Source of the DNA: Pseudomonadota bacterium
GTDB taxonomy: Bacteria > Pseudomonadota > Gammaproteobacteria > Steroidobacterales > Steroidobacteraceae
Length of the DNA stretch: 64,000 nucleotides
Reading direction: 5' to 3'
NCBI GenBank assembly: GCA_025356075.1
Contig: JANXUT010000064.1
Span: forward strand, 1 to 64,000
Shown here: positions 26,820-35,927 of the stretch, in pieces
Numbering within the stretch: the first letter of the stretch is position 1
Layout: every line of letters begins with the position of its first letter
Position numbers and translations under genes: made by a program
The notes under the pieces: generated by a model
The model's database searches: none
Told to the model about the DNA's origin: nothing
The model's input: the letters and a program-made list of their open reading frames with translations, nothing else

Positions 26820-27291
26820 GGTATGGCACTCCGTTGAGGCCCGTTCGTGAGGAGCGGCTGTAGACGTCGTAGACGTCCTCACCCGACTGCGGGTCGTCCG
26901 GCGGACTTGCGTAGCTGCGCAGCCCCCAGGTGTCGGCGGCCGGTGCGCTCGCGTCGGGCCAGAAGGGGTCGCGCGGAATACTCCTCAGGAAGTAGAGCTT
27001 CGCGCCCTCCTTCGGGCTGGTCACATCCTCGACGCCGCTGACCAGGATGCCAAGGTCCGGCGGGTAGCCGGTCCTGTCGATCTCCTTCTTCATCCTGCCG
27101 TCGTCGAAGGCGCGCTTGTAGGCGTCGATGCCCTCGCGGATCGTCTTCAGCGCGTGCTTGAGCTCCGTTTCCCGCTGCCGCTGGTAAATGAGCTGGGCCG
27201 AGGGCACGACCGCGGTCGCGAGCAGCGCCACGATCGCGATCGTGATCACAAGCTCGATGATCGTGAAGCCGCGGCTCTTCATAGGGCTCAT
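26809..27291 (-). CDS. Minor pseudopilin (GspG-like)
   Basis: 160 residues. Leader MSPMKSRG, cleavage at G|F, then FTIIELVITIAIVALLATAVVP with Glu5. The soluble region has TELKHALKTIREGIDAYK, YPPDLGILVSG and FLRSIPRDPFW. The ending DVYSRSSRTGLNGVPYREW is shared by many pseudopilins annotated as type II secretion GspG in environmental bacteria. Two ATGs (27291, 27282) are usable. It follows the secretin gene by 22 bases. Confidence 0.87.
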   Translation of the reverse strand: MSPMKSRGFTIIELVITIAIVALLATAVVPSAQLIYQRQRETELKHALKTIREGIDAYKRAFDDGRMKKEIDRTGYPPDLGILVSGVEDVTSPKEGAKLYFLRSIPRDPFWPDASAPAADTWGLRSYASPPDDPQSGEDVYDVYSRSSRTGLNGVPYREW

Positions 27292-27313
27292 GGTCCGCGG
27301 CACCGGCACTCGG

Positions 27314-29731
27314 TTACTGCGTGACCGCGAGCTTGAGCGGCGTACTCGGCGTCGAGGCAATCGCGACACCGTCGGCACCCACCAGAACGACCTGCGAGCT
27401 GATCGACACCGGGCGAGCGGCAACCACCTTGAAGCGCATCCTGAGCAAAGTGCCGCCGCCCGCGACCGGCGCATCGGCCGTGCCGGCAAGCTCCAACTGC
27501 ACGCCGCCCGGTTTCAGATCCACCTTCGGCGAGTCGCCCGAGGAGCCAAGATCCCCGGGCTCCGCGCTCACGAGCTGCAGGGCGCTTGCATCGAAGCGCA
27601 CCTGCGCGCGCACCCGGCCGAGCGCCTCGGCGGAGGAAAGCTTGAGGGCCACCTCGATCTCCTCGCCGACCTTGGCCGAGTCCGGGCCCTCGGTCGTGAT
27701 CACGGGCTTGCCGGGCGGTGCCTGGGGGGCCGCATCGGCGGTGCGCTCGGCACCTGCTTCCGACGCCGCGGCAGGCGCCACTACGCTCGAGGCGAGCTGT
27801 GCGGGCGCCGCGTGCGGGGCTGCCGGCGGCGGTGCCTGCAGACTGCTGGCGCCGGCGCTCTGGAAGCTGAGGCCGCCGCCAGTCGTCGCGGAATTGCCGG
27901 TCCCGCCGGTCGGCGCGACGTATGCCGCCCCGCTCGCGAGCGGTGCCGCGCGCGTGCCGGACTCCGTGCCATACCAGAATTCCGTCATGTCGCTCGACGG
28001 GCGGCTCTGCGCGCGGATGATCCGGGGCGTGATCGACAGCACGATCTCGTTCTTGTCGATGGACCGGCCCTTGGTACCGAACAGGTGCCCGAGGATCGGC
28101 AGGTCGCCGAGGCCGGGAATGTGCGAGGAGGTGCGCCGGTCGCTGTCCTGGATGAGGCCGGCAAGCACTTGGGTCTCGCCGTCCTTGAGCTCCAGCGTGG
28201 TGTTGGCGTTGCGCGTGCCGATCTTGTAGGCGGTGGTCGACCCGACATTGACCGTATCGGTGATCGAACTCACCTCGAGCCCGAGCTTGATGCCGACATT
28301 GCCATCGAGATGGATGGTCGGCGTCACATCAAGCGACAGTCCGACCTCGAGGTACTGGACGTTGCTGGTCGAGAACGCGCCGCCGACCGTCGAGGTCGTG
28401 CCCTGCGTGATCACCGGGACCCGGTCGCCGATCAGGATCTTAGCCTTTTCCTTGTTCTTCGCGCGGATCCGCGGGCTCGCGAGCACGTTGCCGAGGCTCG
28501 TCGTCTTGGTCAGGTCGAGCCCCGCCTTGAGCGAGGAGCCGGAGATCAGGATCGTGCTTGGGTTGATGTGGTTGAGGGTCGTCAGCGGCACGGGACTCAA
28601 GGAGGAGGTCGTGCCGATCGTGCCGGTGCCCGTCCCCGTGCTGTTCGGCACCGAGATGTTGGCTGACACGCCGGCGGGATAGCTGATGCCGATCTGGTCG
28701 GCGAGGCTGCGCGTGATCTCGACCACCTCGACCTCGAGCATGACCTCCGGCTCCGACACGTCGAGCGAGGCGATCAGCTTCTCCGCCATGCGGATGTGCT
28801 CGGGCGTGTCGCGCATAACGACCGTGCTCGACCGCTCATCGACGTAGAGCGTCTTGGCGCCGAGGACAGTCTTCAGCATCGACTCGGCATCCTTCGGAGC
28901 GGCATTGGTGAGATAGAACGTGTGAACGATCTCGTCGAGGTAGTCCTTCTGCTTGGCCGCCGTATTCGGGTACACCAGCACCATGTTCTCGGACAGCACC
29001 TGACGTGCCAACTGGTTCTGGGTCAGGATCAGGTCTATCGCGGACTCCACCGGCACCTGGCTCACGAAGATCGTCGTCTTTGAGTCTGACTTCACGTCCT
29101 TGTCGAAAATGAAGTTGATGCCGGTCTGCCGCGCCAGCACCTCGAAGACCATCTTCGTGGGCGCATCGCGGAACTGCAGCGTCACCGGTCGGCTGTCGGC
29201 GCCATGCAGGCGCGGCGAGACGTTGATGGGCCCACGCGCGACGTCGATCTTGCCGGCGGCGGCGATCGCCGGCGTGAAACCGGGGTCCTCGGCCAGCACG
29301 GCCCGCACCTCGGCGTCCGCCTGGTCGAGCTGGTGGGTGGCGAGCAGCTGCTCGGCCTTGGCCACCCGCTCGGCGTGGCGCTTGTTCGCGTCCACCCCCT
29401 CGAGGCCACGCCGTGCCCGCTCGTTGCCGGGCTCAATCACGAGCACGCGACGGTAGCTCACCCGTGCGTCCTCGGCGCGGCCTGCGGCCCGCGCGTTGTC
29501 GGCATCGGCGATCAGCTTCTGCACGGCCGCTTCCTTGCGTGCCCGGAGATCGAGCCGAAATTCCAAATTGCTGGGTTCGTTCTTGACCGCCTGCTCGAGC
29601 TTGGCGACGCCCTCCTCGTAGGCCCCGCGGTCGATGGCCGCGAGACCGTCGCGATGAATCTGGTCCGCTGCGCAGCCGGCGAGGCCCGCCAGCAGTAGTA
29701 GGGTCGCCATGCGTTTCGGCGTCGAGTTCAC
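27314..29731 (-). CDS. GspD/PilQ-type secretin with C-terminal cohesin-like domain
   Basis: 805 residues, lipoprotein: lipobox LAGLAGC with Cys near 20. Then a TPR-like region (~25-150), secretin N domains (~160-320, e.g. VTLQFRDAPTKMVFEVLARQ), and the secretin core ending in IPGLGDLPILGHLFG and EIVLSITPRII (~380-580). After an Ala/Gly linker, ~125 residues from PVITTEGPDSAKVGEEIEVA to LKLAVTQ form a cohesin-like domain. GTG start at 29731 overlaps the upstream stop (GTGA). It forms the outer-membrane gate of the secretion system. The cohesin-like tail is unusual for classical GspD but known from some deltaproteobacterial relatives, and may bind the secreted substrate or the cell surface. Confidence 0.93.
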   Translation of the reverse strand: MNSTPKRMATLLLLAGLAGCAADQIHRDGLAAIDRGAYEEGVAKLEQAVKNEPSNLEFRLDLRARKEAAVQKLIADADNARAAGRAEDARVSYRRVLVIEPGNERARRGLEGVDANKRHAERVAKAEQLLATHQLDQADAEVRAVLAEDPGFTPAIAAAGKIDVARGPINVSPRLHGADSRPVTLQFRDAPTKMVFEVLARQTGINFIFDKDVKSDSKTTIFVSQVPVESAIDLILTQNQLARQVLSENMVLVYPNTAAKQKDYLDEIVHTFYLTNAAPKDAESMLKTVLGAKTLYVDERSSTVVMRDTPEHIRMAEKLIASLDVSEPEVMLEVEVVEITRSLADQIGISYPAGVSANISVPNSTGTGTGTIGTTSSLSPVPLTTLNHINPSTILISGSSLKAGLDLTKTTSLGNVLASPRIRAKNKEKAKILIGDRVPVITQGTTSTVGGAFSTSNVQYLEVGLSLDVTPTIHLDGNVGIKLGLEVSSITDTVNVGSTTAYKIGTRNANTTLELKDGETQVLAGLIQDSDRRTSSHIPGLGDLPILGHLFGTKGRSIDKNEIVLSITPRIIRAQSRPSSDMTEFWYGTESGTRAAPLASGAAYVAPTGGTGNSATTGGGLSFQSAGASSLQAPPPAAPHAAPAQLASSVVAPAAASEAGAERTADAAPQAPPGKPVITTEGPDSAKVGEEIEVALKLSSAEALGRVRAQVRFDASALQLVSAEPGDLGSSGDSPKVDLKPGGVQLELAGTADAPVAGGGTLLRMRFKVVAARPVSISSQVVLVGADGVAIASTPSTPLKLAVTQ

Positions 29732-30330
29732 TGGGAGGCTCCGATTGAAAGCGCCTGCTCAATATTCAGCGGCAGGTAGTTGAAGGTGAGCTGGCCGTTC
29801 GCCGCGCTCTTGAATTCGTAGACGCCGTCAAGCCGGTCGCCAACGTGCGCATCGATGACCCGGTCGCCGCGCGCGAGGAAGTAGACCGCCTGCGCGCCGG
29901 AGGGCGCGTAGCTGCCGAGGACCGTGTACGGAAACGGCGGAGCGGTCGGCGGTGGTGGCGGCTCTGCCTTGGCGGGCGGTGGTGGCGGCGGCGCCACGTA
30001 CCAACTGTGCCGCGCAAAGAGGTCGGCGGCGCTGGATGAGTCGGCGACACGGGCCTGCCCCAGCAGCGTGGGCTTGGCGACCACCGCGGCCCGCGCCTTG
30101 GCCTGTGCGCCCGCACGCGCGAGCGCCCGGGCGCGTGCCGCGGCGAGCTCGGCGTCCTGCGCGGTCGCGCTCAGGGTCGGCGGTCGCAGCCGCTGGTAGG
30201 CGAGGTATCCGGGCGGTGCTGCGAGCAGCACCGCCGCGAGCGCGAACAGGAGCCGGCGTTTCGTGCGCGGACCCAGTCCCGCCACCGGTACCGGCAGGCT
30301 CCAGGTGGTCACTGTCGGCACGGTGCTCAT
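29728..30330 (-). CDS. PilP/GspC-like inner-membrane connector
   Basis: 200 residues. Cytoplasmic N-terminus, one membrane helix (RRLLFALAAVLLAAPPGYLAY), an Ala-rich helical stretch, a proline-rich spacer, and a C-terminal beta domain (PYTVLGSYAPSGAQAVYFLARGDRVIDAHVGDRL) of the kind that contacts secretin N domains in GspC and PilP. ATGA overlap with the PilO-like gene before it and GTGA overlap with the secretin gene after it. Its place directly before the secretin matches PilP in type IV pilus operons. Confidence 0.8.
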   Translation of the reverse strand: MSTVPTVTTWSLPVPVAGLGPRTKRRLLFALAAVLLAAPPGYLAYQRLRPPTLSATAQDAELAAARARALARAGAQAKARAAVVAKPTLLGQARVADSSSAADLFARHSWYVAPPPPPPAKAEPPPPPTAPPFPYTVLGSYAPSGAQAVYFLARGDRVIDAHVGDRLDGVYEFKSAANGQLTFNYLPLNIEQALSIGASQ

Positions 30331-30983
30331 GGCGCGCTCCGCGTGAACAAGGTCAGGCGCAGGTTCGCCTCGACGACGCCATCGCCCACGAGCTTCCGTT
30401 CGATGGACAGCTCGCTGATCGCCGCGCTCGGCAGGGCCTTCAGCGTCGCATCGATGAACTGACGCACCTGCGGATAGGGGCCGGTGACCGGAAAGCTGAC
30501 GTTGTAGCGCACGACGTTGCCGGTCTTGGTGGCGTTGGCCTCGTACTTGCCGGTATCGATGGAGAGGCGCGCGGCATCGGCCTGCTGCAGCAGCACCGCG
30601 AGCAACGCGGGCATCTCGGTGCGAGTCGGTAGAGTTCGGAGCGCCGCCGCCGGATCCGAGCGTACCGCCAGCGGCGCACTCAACGCCTGGTTGCTCGCGG
30701 TCGCGAGGTCGGCCCGCATCGTCGCAACCTCATCGATCATCCGCAGGTGCGTCGAAACGAAGAACAGGCCGCTCGCGACCAGCAGCGCGAGCCCGATGAG
30801 TCCGGTGCGGCCGGTGCGGCTGACCGCCCATGCGATCTGTGGCAGCCATTCGTGGTTGAGCCGCGTGGCCAGCCTGCCGAGCGGCGCGAGGGCATCGGAC
30901 CGCCGCGTCGCCGGCGCACGCGCGTTCGCCGCGGCGCTCGCCGGCGAGATCGCCGCGGGGGTGACGGCGCGCGTCTCGCTCAT
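30327..30983 (-). CDS. PilO-like assembly protein
   Basis: 218 residues. A long cytoplasmic N-terminus, one membrane helix (GLIGLALLVASGLFFVSTHL), a short coiled coil, and a periplasmic ferredoxin-like domain (RYNVSFPVTGPYPQVRQFIDATLKALPSAAISELSIER) typical of PilO/GspM. ATG 30983 overlaps the upstream stop (ATGA); the longer frame upstream is not plausible. Expected partner of the PilN-like protein in the inner-membrane platform. Confidence 0.82.
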   Translation of the reverse strand: MSETRAVTPAAISPASAAANARAPATRRSDALAPLGRLATRLNHEWLPQIAWAVSRTGRTGLIGLALLVASGLFFVSTHLRMIDEVATMRADLATASNQALSAPLAVRSDPAAALRTLPTRTEMPALLAVLLQQADAARLSIDTGKYEANATKTGNVVRYNVSFPVTGPYPQVRQFIDATLKALPSAAISELSIERKLVGDGVVEANLRLTLFTRSAP

Positions 30984-31498
30984 GTCCGCCACTCCGCGGC
31001 CAGCTTGATGCGCACCGGATGCTCCGGGTCGTCCTTGCGGCGTTCGTGGCTCTCGAGCATCGGGTAGCGAAGCACCTTGCTCTGCTGGAGCCGCACGAGG
31101 TACGCGAGCGCATCCGGCAGCGTGCGGGCCTCCGCCGTGATCCGGACGGTGTGCTTGGACGGGTCCGGTGCAACCTCGAGCAACGAGACCTTGTCCGACA
31201 GGTCGTGGCTTGCGCTCTCGAGCTCCGACAGCAGCAGTGTCCACGGGACCGCCAGCTCGCTTGCGACGGCGGCGGCCTCCTCGGCCGCCTTCTGGTCGCC
31301 CGGGTTGACGGCCCGGTGCGGAGTCGCGATCGCGCCGAGGCGTGCATCAAGCCGGTTGCGCTCGGTGAGCTTGGCGTCGAAGGCAACCCCGACGCCGATC
31401 GCGGCCGCGACCCCGATCGCGCACAGCGCAGCGCCCGCCCACGGCGCACGGTGAACCGGGGCCGCGAAATCGAGCCGCAGGCGCCCTGGCGCTCTCAC
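30980..31498 (-). CDS. PilN-like assembly protein
   Basis: 172 residues. Short cytoplasmic N-terminus beginning at the GTG that overlaps the upstream stop, one membrane helix (GAALCAIGVAAAIGVGVAF), a coiled segment and a small periplasmic domain (VSLLEVAPDPSKHTVRITAEARTLPDALAYLV-type, read at 31060-31180). Size and order match PilN/GspL C-terminal part. Longer frames upstream are arginine-rich and rejected. Confidence 0.78.
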   Translation of the reverse strand: MRAPGRLRLDFAAPVHRAPWAGAALCAIGVAAAIGVGVAFDAKLTERNRLDARLGAIATPHRAVNPGDQKAAEEAAAVASELAVPWTLLLSELESASHDLSDKVSLLEVAPDPSKHTVRITAEARTLPDALAYLVRLQQSKVLRYPMLESHERRKDDPEHPVRIKLAAEWRT

Positions 31499-32310
31499 GC
31501 GTACACCCGCTGCAGGAGCGCAAGTTCGTGGGTGGCCCCGTTCGCGTGCCCGTCGTCCTCGAGCCATTCGAGCTCGCTGTCCTTGAGCGCGGTGCCCGCG
31601 CGCATCCACACCGGCGCATCGACGAACATGCGGTTGACCGCACCGGCAGCGCGCGTCATCCGCCCGAACGCCTGGAGGCGTTCGAGCTCGATCATCCAGT
31701 CGGCGGACAGTCGCGCCATGTGCACCCGGTCCCAGGCGCCGTTCGAGAGGTGCACCGCCGACAGCGAGCCATCGTCGAGGCTGACGAACCAGGCATCGTC
31801 CGGCGGCAGGCGGTGGCGCCAGGCATTGAAAGCCACGACCAGTTGCGGCTGCAGCGAGGCGAGCTTCAGCCGCGCGCCGGCAAGCACGTCCTCGAGCGAG
31901 CTGCGCAGCTGTCCTGGCATCGCGCAGGCGACGCAGGAGCGTCCCGGTGCCGTGTCGGCGAGCGTCACGGCCCAGTCGACGAGGCCCTCGCCGAAGGTAT
32001 CCGCCAGCACGTAGCGCGCGTGGGTCAAGCGGGCGTCGGCATCGAGCCGCGTGGTCGGCCAGCTGACGATGCCGTAGCGGGCCCAGGGGTCGGCGATGAC
32101 GACGCGGGCCGCGGCGTCCTGCCAGGTCGGCTCGGCCAGCACCTTGGCGAGGCAGGCGAATGCGGGCCGAATGTCGTTGGCGTTGCCGCCGGGCACCGCA
32201 ACCTCGGTGGCCGCACCGACGCGCGGCTTGAGGCCCCGCTCGCGACGCGCCAGCGCGATCTTGCGCGGCGCGACGTAGATCGCGATCTCGTCACGCCAGA
32301 GCGGTGACAC
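31495..32310 (-). CDS. PilM/GspL-like cytoplasmic assembly protein
   Basis: 271 residues, no signal peptide or membrane helix. Begins VSPLWRDEIAIYVAPRKIAL, which resembles the first strands of the actin-like fold in PilM and the GspL cytoplasmic domain, though nucleotide motifs are weak. The GTG at 32310 overlaps the gspE end by 20 bases. Position between the ATPase and PilN-like genes supports the call, since PilM-type proteins link the ATPase to PilN. Sequence is divergent, so the family call is moderate. Confidence 0.7.
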   Translation of the reverse strand: MSPLWRDEIAIYVAPRKIALARRERGLKPRVGAATEVAVPGGNANDIRPAFACLAKVLAEPTWQDAAARVVIADPWARYGIVSWPTTRLDADARLTHARYVLADTFGEGLVDWAVTLADTAPGRSCVACAMPGQLRSSLEDVLAGARLKLASLQPQLVVAFNAWRHRLPPDDAWFVSLDDGSLSAVHLSNGAWDRVHMARLSADWMIELERLQAFGRMTRAAGAVNRMFVDAPVWMRAGTALKDSELEWLEDDGHANGATHELALLQRVYA

Positions 32311-34006
32311 GGTTGGCCTCCAGCAAGGTGGTGATGCCGCGCTTGACGAGGTCGAGCGCCGCGGTGCGGATGAGTCGCGAGCCGTTGGCTTCGGCGAGCT
32401 CCTTGAGGCGCCGCGCCGGTGCCCGCGCGACGATCGCCTCGCGGAGCTCATCGTTGAGCACCAGGAGTTCACCGATCGCCTTGCGGCCCTTGTAGCCCGT
32501 GCCGCGACAGTGCGAACAGCCACGGCCGGCGCGGAAGCGCCAGTCGGAGGTAGCCGGCAGCAGCAGGCCCGACTGGTTGACGATATCGGCCGAGGGCTGC
32601 ACCGGCTCGCCGCACTGCTCGCAGATGACCCTGACCAGGCGTTGCGCCAGGATGCCGTTCAGCGCCGATACGAACGCGTAGGCGTCGACCTGCATGTGGG
32701 CGAAGCGGCCGAGCACGTCGAACACGTTGTTGGCGTGCACCGTGGTGAACACCAAGTGCCCGGTCAGGGCGGACTGGATCGCTATCTGTGCGGTCTCGGG
32801 GTCGCGGATTTCGCCGACCATGATCTTGTCCGGGTCGTGCCGCAGGATCGAACGCAGGCCGCGCGCGAAGGTCAGGCCCTTCTTCTCGTTGACCGGAATC
32901 TGCAGCACGCCCTGCAGCTGGTACTCGACCGGGTCCTCGATCGTCACGATCTTGTCGTGACCGGTGTTGGTCTCCGAGATCGCCGCGTAGAGCGTCGTCG
33001 TCTTGCCGCTGCCGGTCGGCCCGGTCACGAGCAGCATGCCGTAGGGCAGCTGCGACAGGCGCCGGATCCTGAGGACCACGTCCTCATCGAACCCGAGCGC
33101 GTCGAGCCTCAAGCCCTGCAGCTCGTCGGTCAGCGCCTGCTTGTCGAGGATGCGCAGCACCGCGTCCTCGCCGTGAACGCTCGGGATCACCGAGACGCGA
33201 AAGTCGATGGGCCGGCCCTTGAGCGCGAGCTTGAAGCGGCCGTCCTGCGGCACGCGGCGTTCGGCGATGTCGAGCTCGCTCATGACCTTGATGCGCGAGA
33301 TCACCTGTTCGCACAGTTCGCTGCCACCGAGCGTCGCGACGCTGACCAGCACGCCATCGACGCGATAGCGAACCGCGAGGCCGCCGGGGCGGGTCTCCAG
33401 GTGGATGTCGCTGGCGCCGGCCTTGAGCGCGTCGTAGACCGTCGAGTGCACAAGCTTCACGACCGGGCTTGAGTCGGCGTGGATTGATGCAAGCGACAAG
33501 TTCTCGATGCCGGAGTCGGGCGTGAGTTCAGCGGCCGTACCGAGCGCGGCGGCATCCATGGCCCGCAGGCCCTGCTCGTGCTTGGCGAGGTACGCCGTGA
33601 TCTCGCCCGCCGCCGCCAGGTGCCAGGCGAGCGGCTCTTGCACCTTCAGCTCGAGCCATGGTCGCAGCGTCGCATCGAACGGGTCGCTCATGACGGCGAG
33701 ATAGACGCCGTTGCGCCTCACGATCACGCAGCCACGCTTCGCCGCCTCGCCCGCACTCAGCAGGTTGAACGCCGGTGGCAGCGCCATCAACGAGGCGCTG
33801 TCGAGCACCGGAAAGCGGAACTTGGCGCCGAGCGCTGCCGCCAGCTGCTCGCCGTCAAGGCCGCTCGTTTCCGCCAGCACCGCGAGCGGCGCCCGTCCGC
33901 CGTTCGCGCTCGACTCGTGGGCCTTGCGCAAGAGCTCGTCGCTGAGCTCCGGGACCGGATCCCCGACCAGCGGCACCGGGCGCGCGTCGGACATCGCGGC
34001 GCTCAT
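32291..34006 (-). CDS. gspE: GspE/PilB-type secretion ATPase
   Basis: 571 residues. N-terminal GspE_N domain (~30-160) followed by the bilobed ATPase: Walker A GPTGSGKTTTLY (~330), Asp box, Walker B VGEIRDPETAQIA and a His box. A tetracysteine zinc site is complete (CEQCGEP and CSHCRGTGYKGR). ATG 34006 overlaps the gspF stop (ATGA). It powers pseudopilus growth on the cytoplasmic side of the inner membrane. Confidence 0.96.
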   Translation of the reverse strand: MSAAMSDARPVPLVGDPVPELSDELLRKAHESSANGGRAPLAVLAETSGLDGEQLAAALGAKFRFPVLDSASLMALPPAFNLLSAGEAAKRGCVIVRRNGVYLAVMSDPFDATLRPWLELKVQEPLAWHLAAAGEITAYLAKHEQGLRAMDAAALGTAAELTPDSGIENLSLASIHADSSPVVKLVHSTVYDALKAGASDIHLETRPGGLAVRYRVDGVLVSVATLGGSELCEQVISRIKVMSELDIAERRVPQDGRFKLALKGRPIDFRVSVIPSVHGEDAVLRILDKQALTDELQGLRLDALGFDEDVVLRIRRLSQLPYGMLLVTGPTGSGKTTTLYAAISETNTGHDKIVTIEDPVEYQLQGVLQIPVNEKKGLTFARGLRSILRHDPDKIMVGEIRDPETAQIAIQSALTGHLVFTTVHANNVFDVLGRFAHMQVDAYAFVSALNGILAQRLVRVICEQCGEPVQPSADIVNQSGLLLPATSDWRFRAGRGCSHCRGTGYKGRKAIGELLVLNDELREAIVARAPARRLKELAEANGSRLIRTAALDLVKRGITTLLEANRVTALA

Positions 34007-35181
34007 CGGATGTTGCCCGCGAGCTCAAAGATCGGGAAGTACATCAGCACCACGACCCCGCCGATGACGAGTCCGATCACCGTCATCATCGCCGGCTCGA
34101 TCAGGCGGGTCGCGACGTCGACCCAGCGCGACAGCTCCTCGTCGTAGAACGAGGCGATGCGTTCCATCATCTCGCCCATGTTGCCGCTGCGCTCGCCGAC
34201 GCGAAGCATCCGCTCCGCCACCGGCGTAGTCAGGCCCTGGGCGGTGAGCGACTCGGTCAGCGACTGGCCCTCACGCACTGCGCGCGTCGCTGCCGCGAGG
34301 CGCGGCTGCGAAGCGGCGGCCAGGAGGCCGCGGGTCATCTCGAAGGCGGTCACCACCGGCAGGCCGCCGCGCAGCAGCATCCCGACCGTCCGGTAGAGCC
34401 GCGCCAGCTGATAGAGCTGCAGCTGGCGACCGATGGTCGGAATGCGGGTGAAGGCACGGCCGACCGCGGCGCGAAAGCTCGGCCGCAGGATGATCTGCAC
34501 GATGACGCCGACGAACACCAGGAATGCGGCCAGCACCGCGCCGCCGTGTGCGTCGAGCAGCTGCCCCCACTTCATCAGCATCCTGGAAGCGAACGGCAGC
34601 TCCCCGCCCATCTCCTCGTAGATGCCGGAGAACCGGGGTACGACGTAGGCGACGAGGAACAGCACCACCACGGTGCCCGCACCGAGCAGCACCGCCGGAT
34701 AGATCGAGGCGTTGATGAGCCGCTTCTTCAGGAGGTCGATCTGCTCCTGGTAGGCGACGAAGCGCTTGAGCGCCTCGGAGATCACGCCGCTGCGCTCGCT
34801 CGCTCGTACCGTCGCGACATAGAGCGCCGGGAAGCTGCTCGGGAACTCACCAAGCGCAACCGACAGGCTGTTGCCCTCGTAGAGCCGACTGCGTATCCCT
34901 TCGAGGACGTTGCGCACGGCAACGTCGCGCTCCTTCTCCGTCAGCGCCTCGATGGCCTCGACCAGCGACAGGCCCGCATCGAGCAGTGCGACGAGCTCGT
35001 TGCTGAACTGCACCAGCGACAGGCGCGCGCGGCCGGCACGGCGCAGGCGCGCCACCTCGATCGCAAGCACCCGGAGGCCTCGCGCCAGCGCCTGGCGGCG
35101 CGCATCGGCCTCGTCGATCGCGTCCATCTCGTGGGTCGCGACCGCGTGGGCTGTATCGAGGGCGGTGATTCTGAAACGCAT
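34003..35181 (-). CDS. gspF: GspF/PilC-type inner-membrane platform protein
   Basis: 392 residues with two T2SSF domains (about 55-180 and 260-380) and three membrane helices, including PAVLLGAGTVVVLFLVAYVV and MMTVIGLVIGGVVVLMYFP. N-terminal helical segment MRFRITALDTAHAVATHEMD is typical. Starts 7 bases after the gspG stop. It is the polytopic core that the ATPase drives. Confidence 0.96.
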   Translation of the reverse strand: MRFRITALDTAHAVATHEMDAIDEADARRQALARGLRVLAIEVARLRRAGRARLSLVQFSNELVALLDAGLSLVEAIEALTEKERDVAVRNVLEGIRSRLYEGNSLSVALGEFPSSFPALYVATVRASERSGVISEALKRFVAYQEQIDLLKKRLINASIYPAVLLGAGTVVVLFLVAYVVPRFSGIYEEMGGELPFASRMLMKWGQLLDAHGGAVLAAFLVFVGVIVQIILRPSFRAAVGRAFTRIPTIGRQLQLYQLARLYRTVGMLLRGGLPVVTAFEMTRGLLAAASQPRLAAATRAVREGQSLTESLTAQGLTTPVAERMLRVGERSGNMGEMMERIASFYDEELSRWVDVATRLIEPAMMTVIGLVIGGVVVLMYFPIFELAGNIR

Positions 35182-35188
35182 GCTTGGG

Positions 35189-35620
35189 CTACCAGTTGGT
35201 CAGGTCGGCGTCCTCGCCGGTCCCTCCCGGGCGCCCGTCCTTGCCGAAGGACTGCAGGTCGAAGTCACCGTGCGTGCCCGGCTGCTGGTAGGCGTACGGC
35301 CGGCCCCACGGGTCCATCGGGACCCCTTTCTTGAGGTAGGGGCCGGCCCAGCTCTGCTCGTTGCTCGGCGCAGTCGTGAGCGCCGCAAGTCCTTCTTCGG
35401 TCGTCGGGTAGCGACCGACGTCGAGACGAAACTGGTCGAGCGCCTTGTCGAGCGCGTCGATCTGGGCGCGCGCCACTTTCACCTGCGACTTGCCGACCTG
35501 CGCGAAGTACCGCGGGGCGACGAATCCAGCCAACAGGCCGATGATCACCATGACAACGAGCAGCTCGAGCAGGGTGAACCCCCGCCCGGCGCGCGCGATC
35601 GACCGTTGGCAGTACGACAT
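35189..35620 (-). CDS. gspG: Major pseudopilin GspG
   Basis: 143 residues, the normal size. Leader MSYCQRSIARAGRG, cleavage G|F, then FTLLELLVVMVIIGLLAGFV with Glu5. The soluble domain carries the full GspG signature: GRYPTTEEGLAALTTAP, PYLKKGVPMDPWGRPYAY and the calcium-loop end SFGKDGRPGGTGEDADLTNW. The ATG at 35620 opens this leader, with GGGGGA upstream. First gene of the secretion operon. Confidence 0.97.
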   Translation of the reverse strand: MSYCQRSIARAGRGFTLLELLVVMVIIGLLAGFVAPRYFAQVGKSQVKVARAQIDALDKALDQFRLDVGRYPTTEEGLAALTTAPSNEQSWAGPYLKKGVPMDPWGRPYAYQQPGTHGDFDLQSFGKDGRPGGTGEDADLTNW

Positions 35621-35927
35621 GTCGGCAATTCCCCCGTCGCGGTCGCTGCAGAGACAGGCCCGCTGACTACGATGCTGCGCGGTGCGGCTCGCCGGTGACA
35701 GTCGGCTGTTGAGGGTGTCGCTCCGCGCAGTTCTGGGTAGCCGGACTGCGGGTTTTACGGTACGCACGCGCATCGGCACTCCAGCGCGGCTGTAGGCGCG
35801 CCGCTACGACACTGAGGCGGCGGCCGCGGCCGGGTGCGGATCGCGACGAGCGTAGCCCGCACCCGGTCGCCGCACGCGACCTCCCTATCCCCCCTCGCTC
35901 TCCCCTTCCCCTGCCGGTCGAGTCCGG
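35621..35927. other. Leader region of the secretion operon
   Basis: 307 bases between the NarX-like kinase and gspG, without a convincing gene. It must carry the start signals of the gspG operon unless that is read through from the kinase gene; no clear promoter was identified. Confidence 0.45.
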
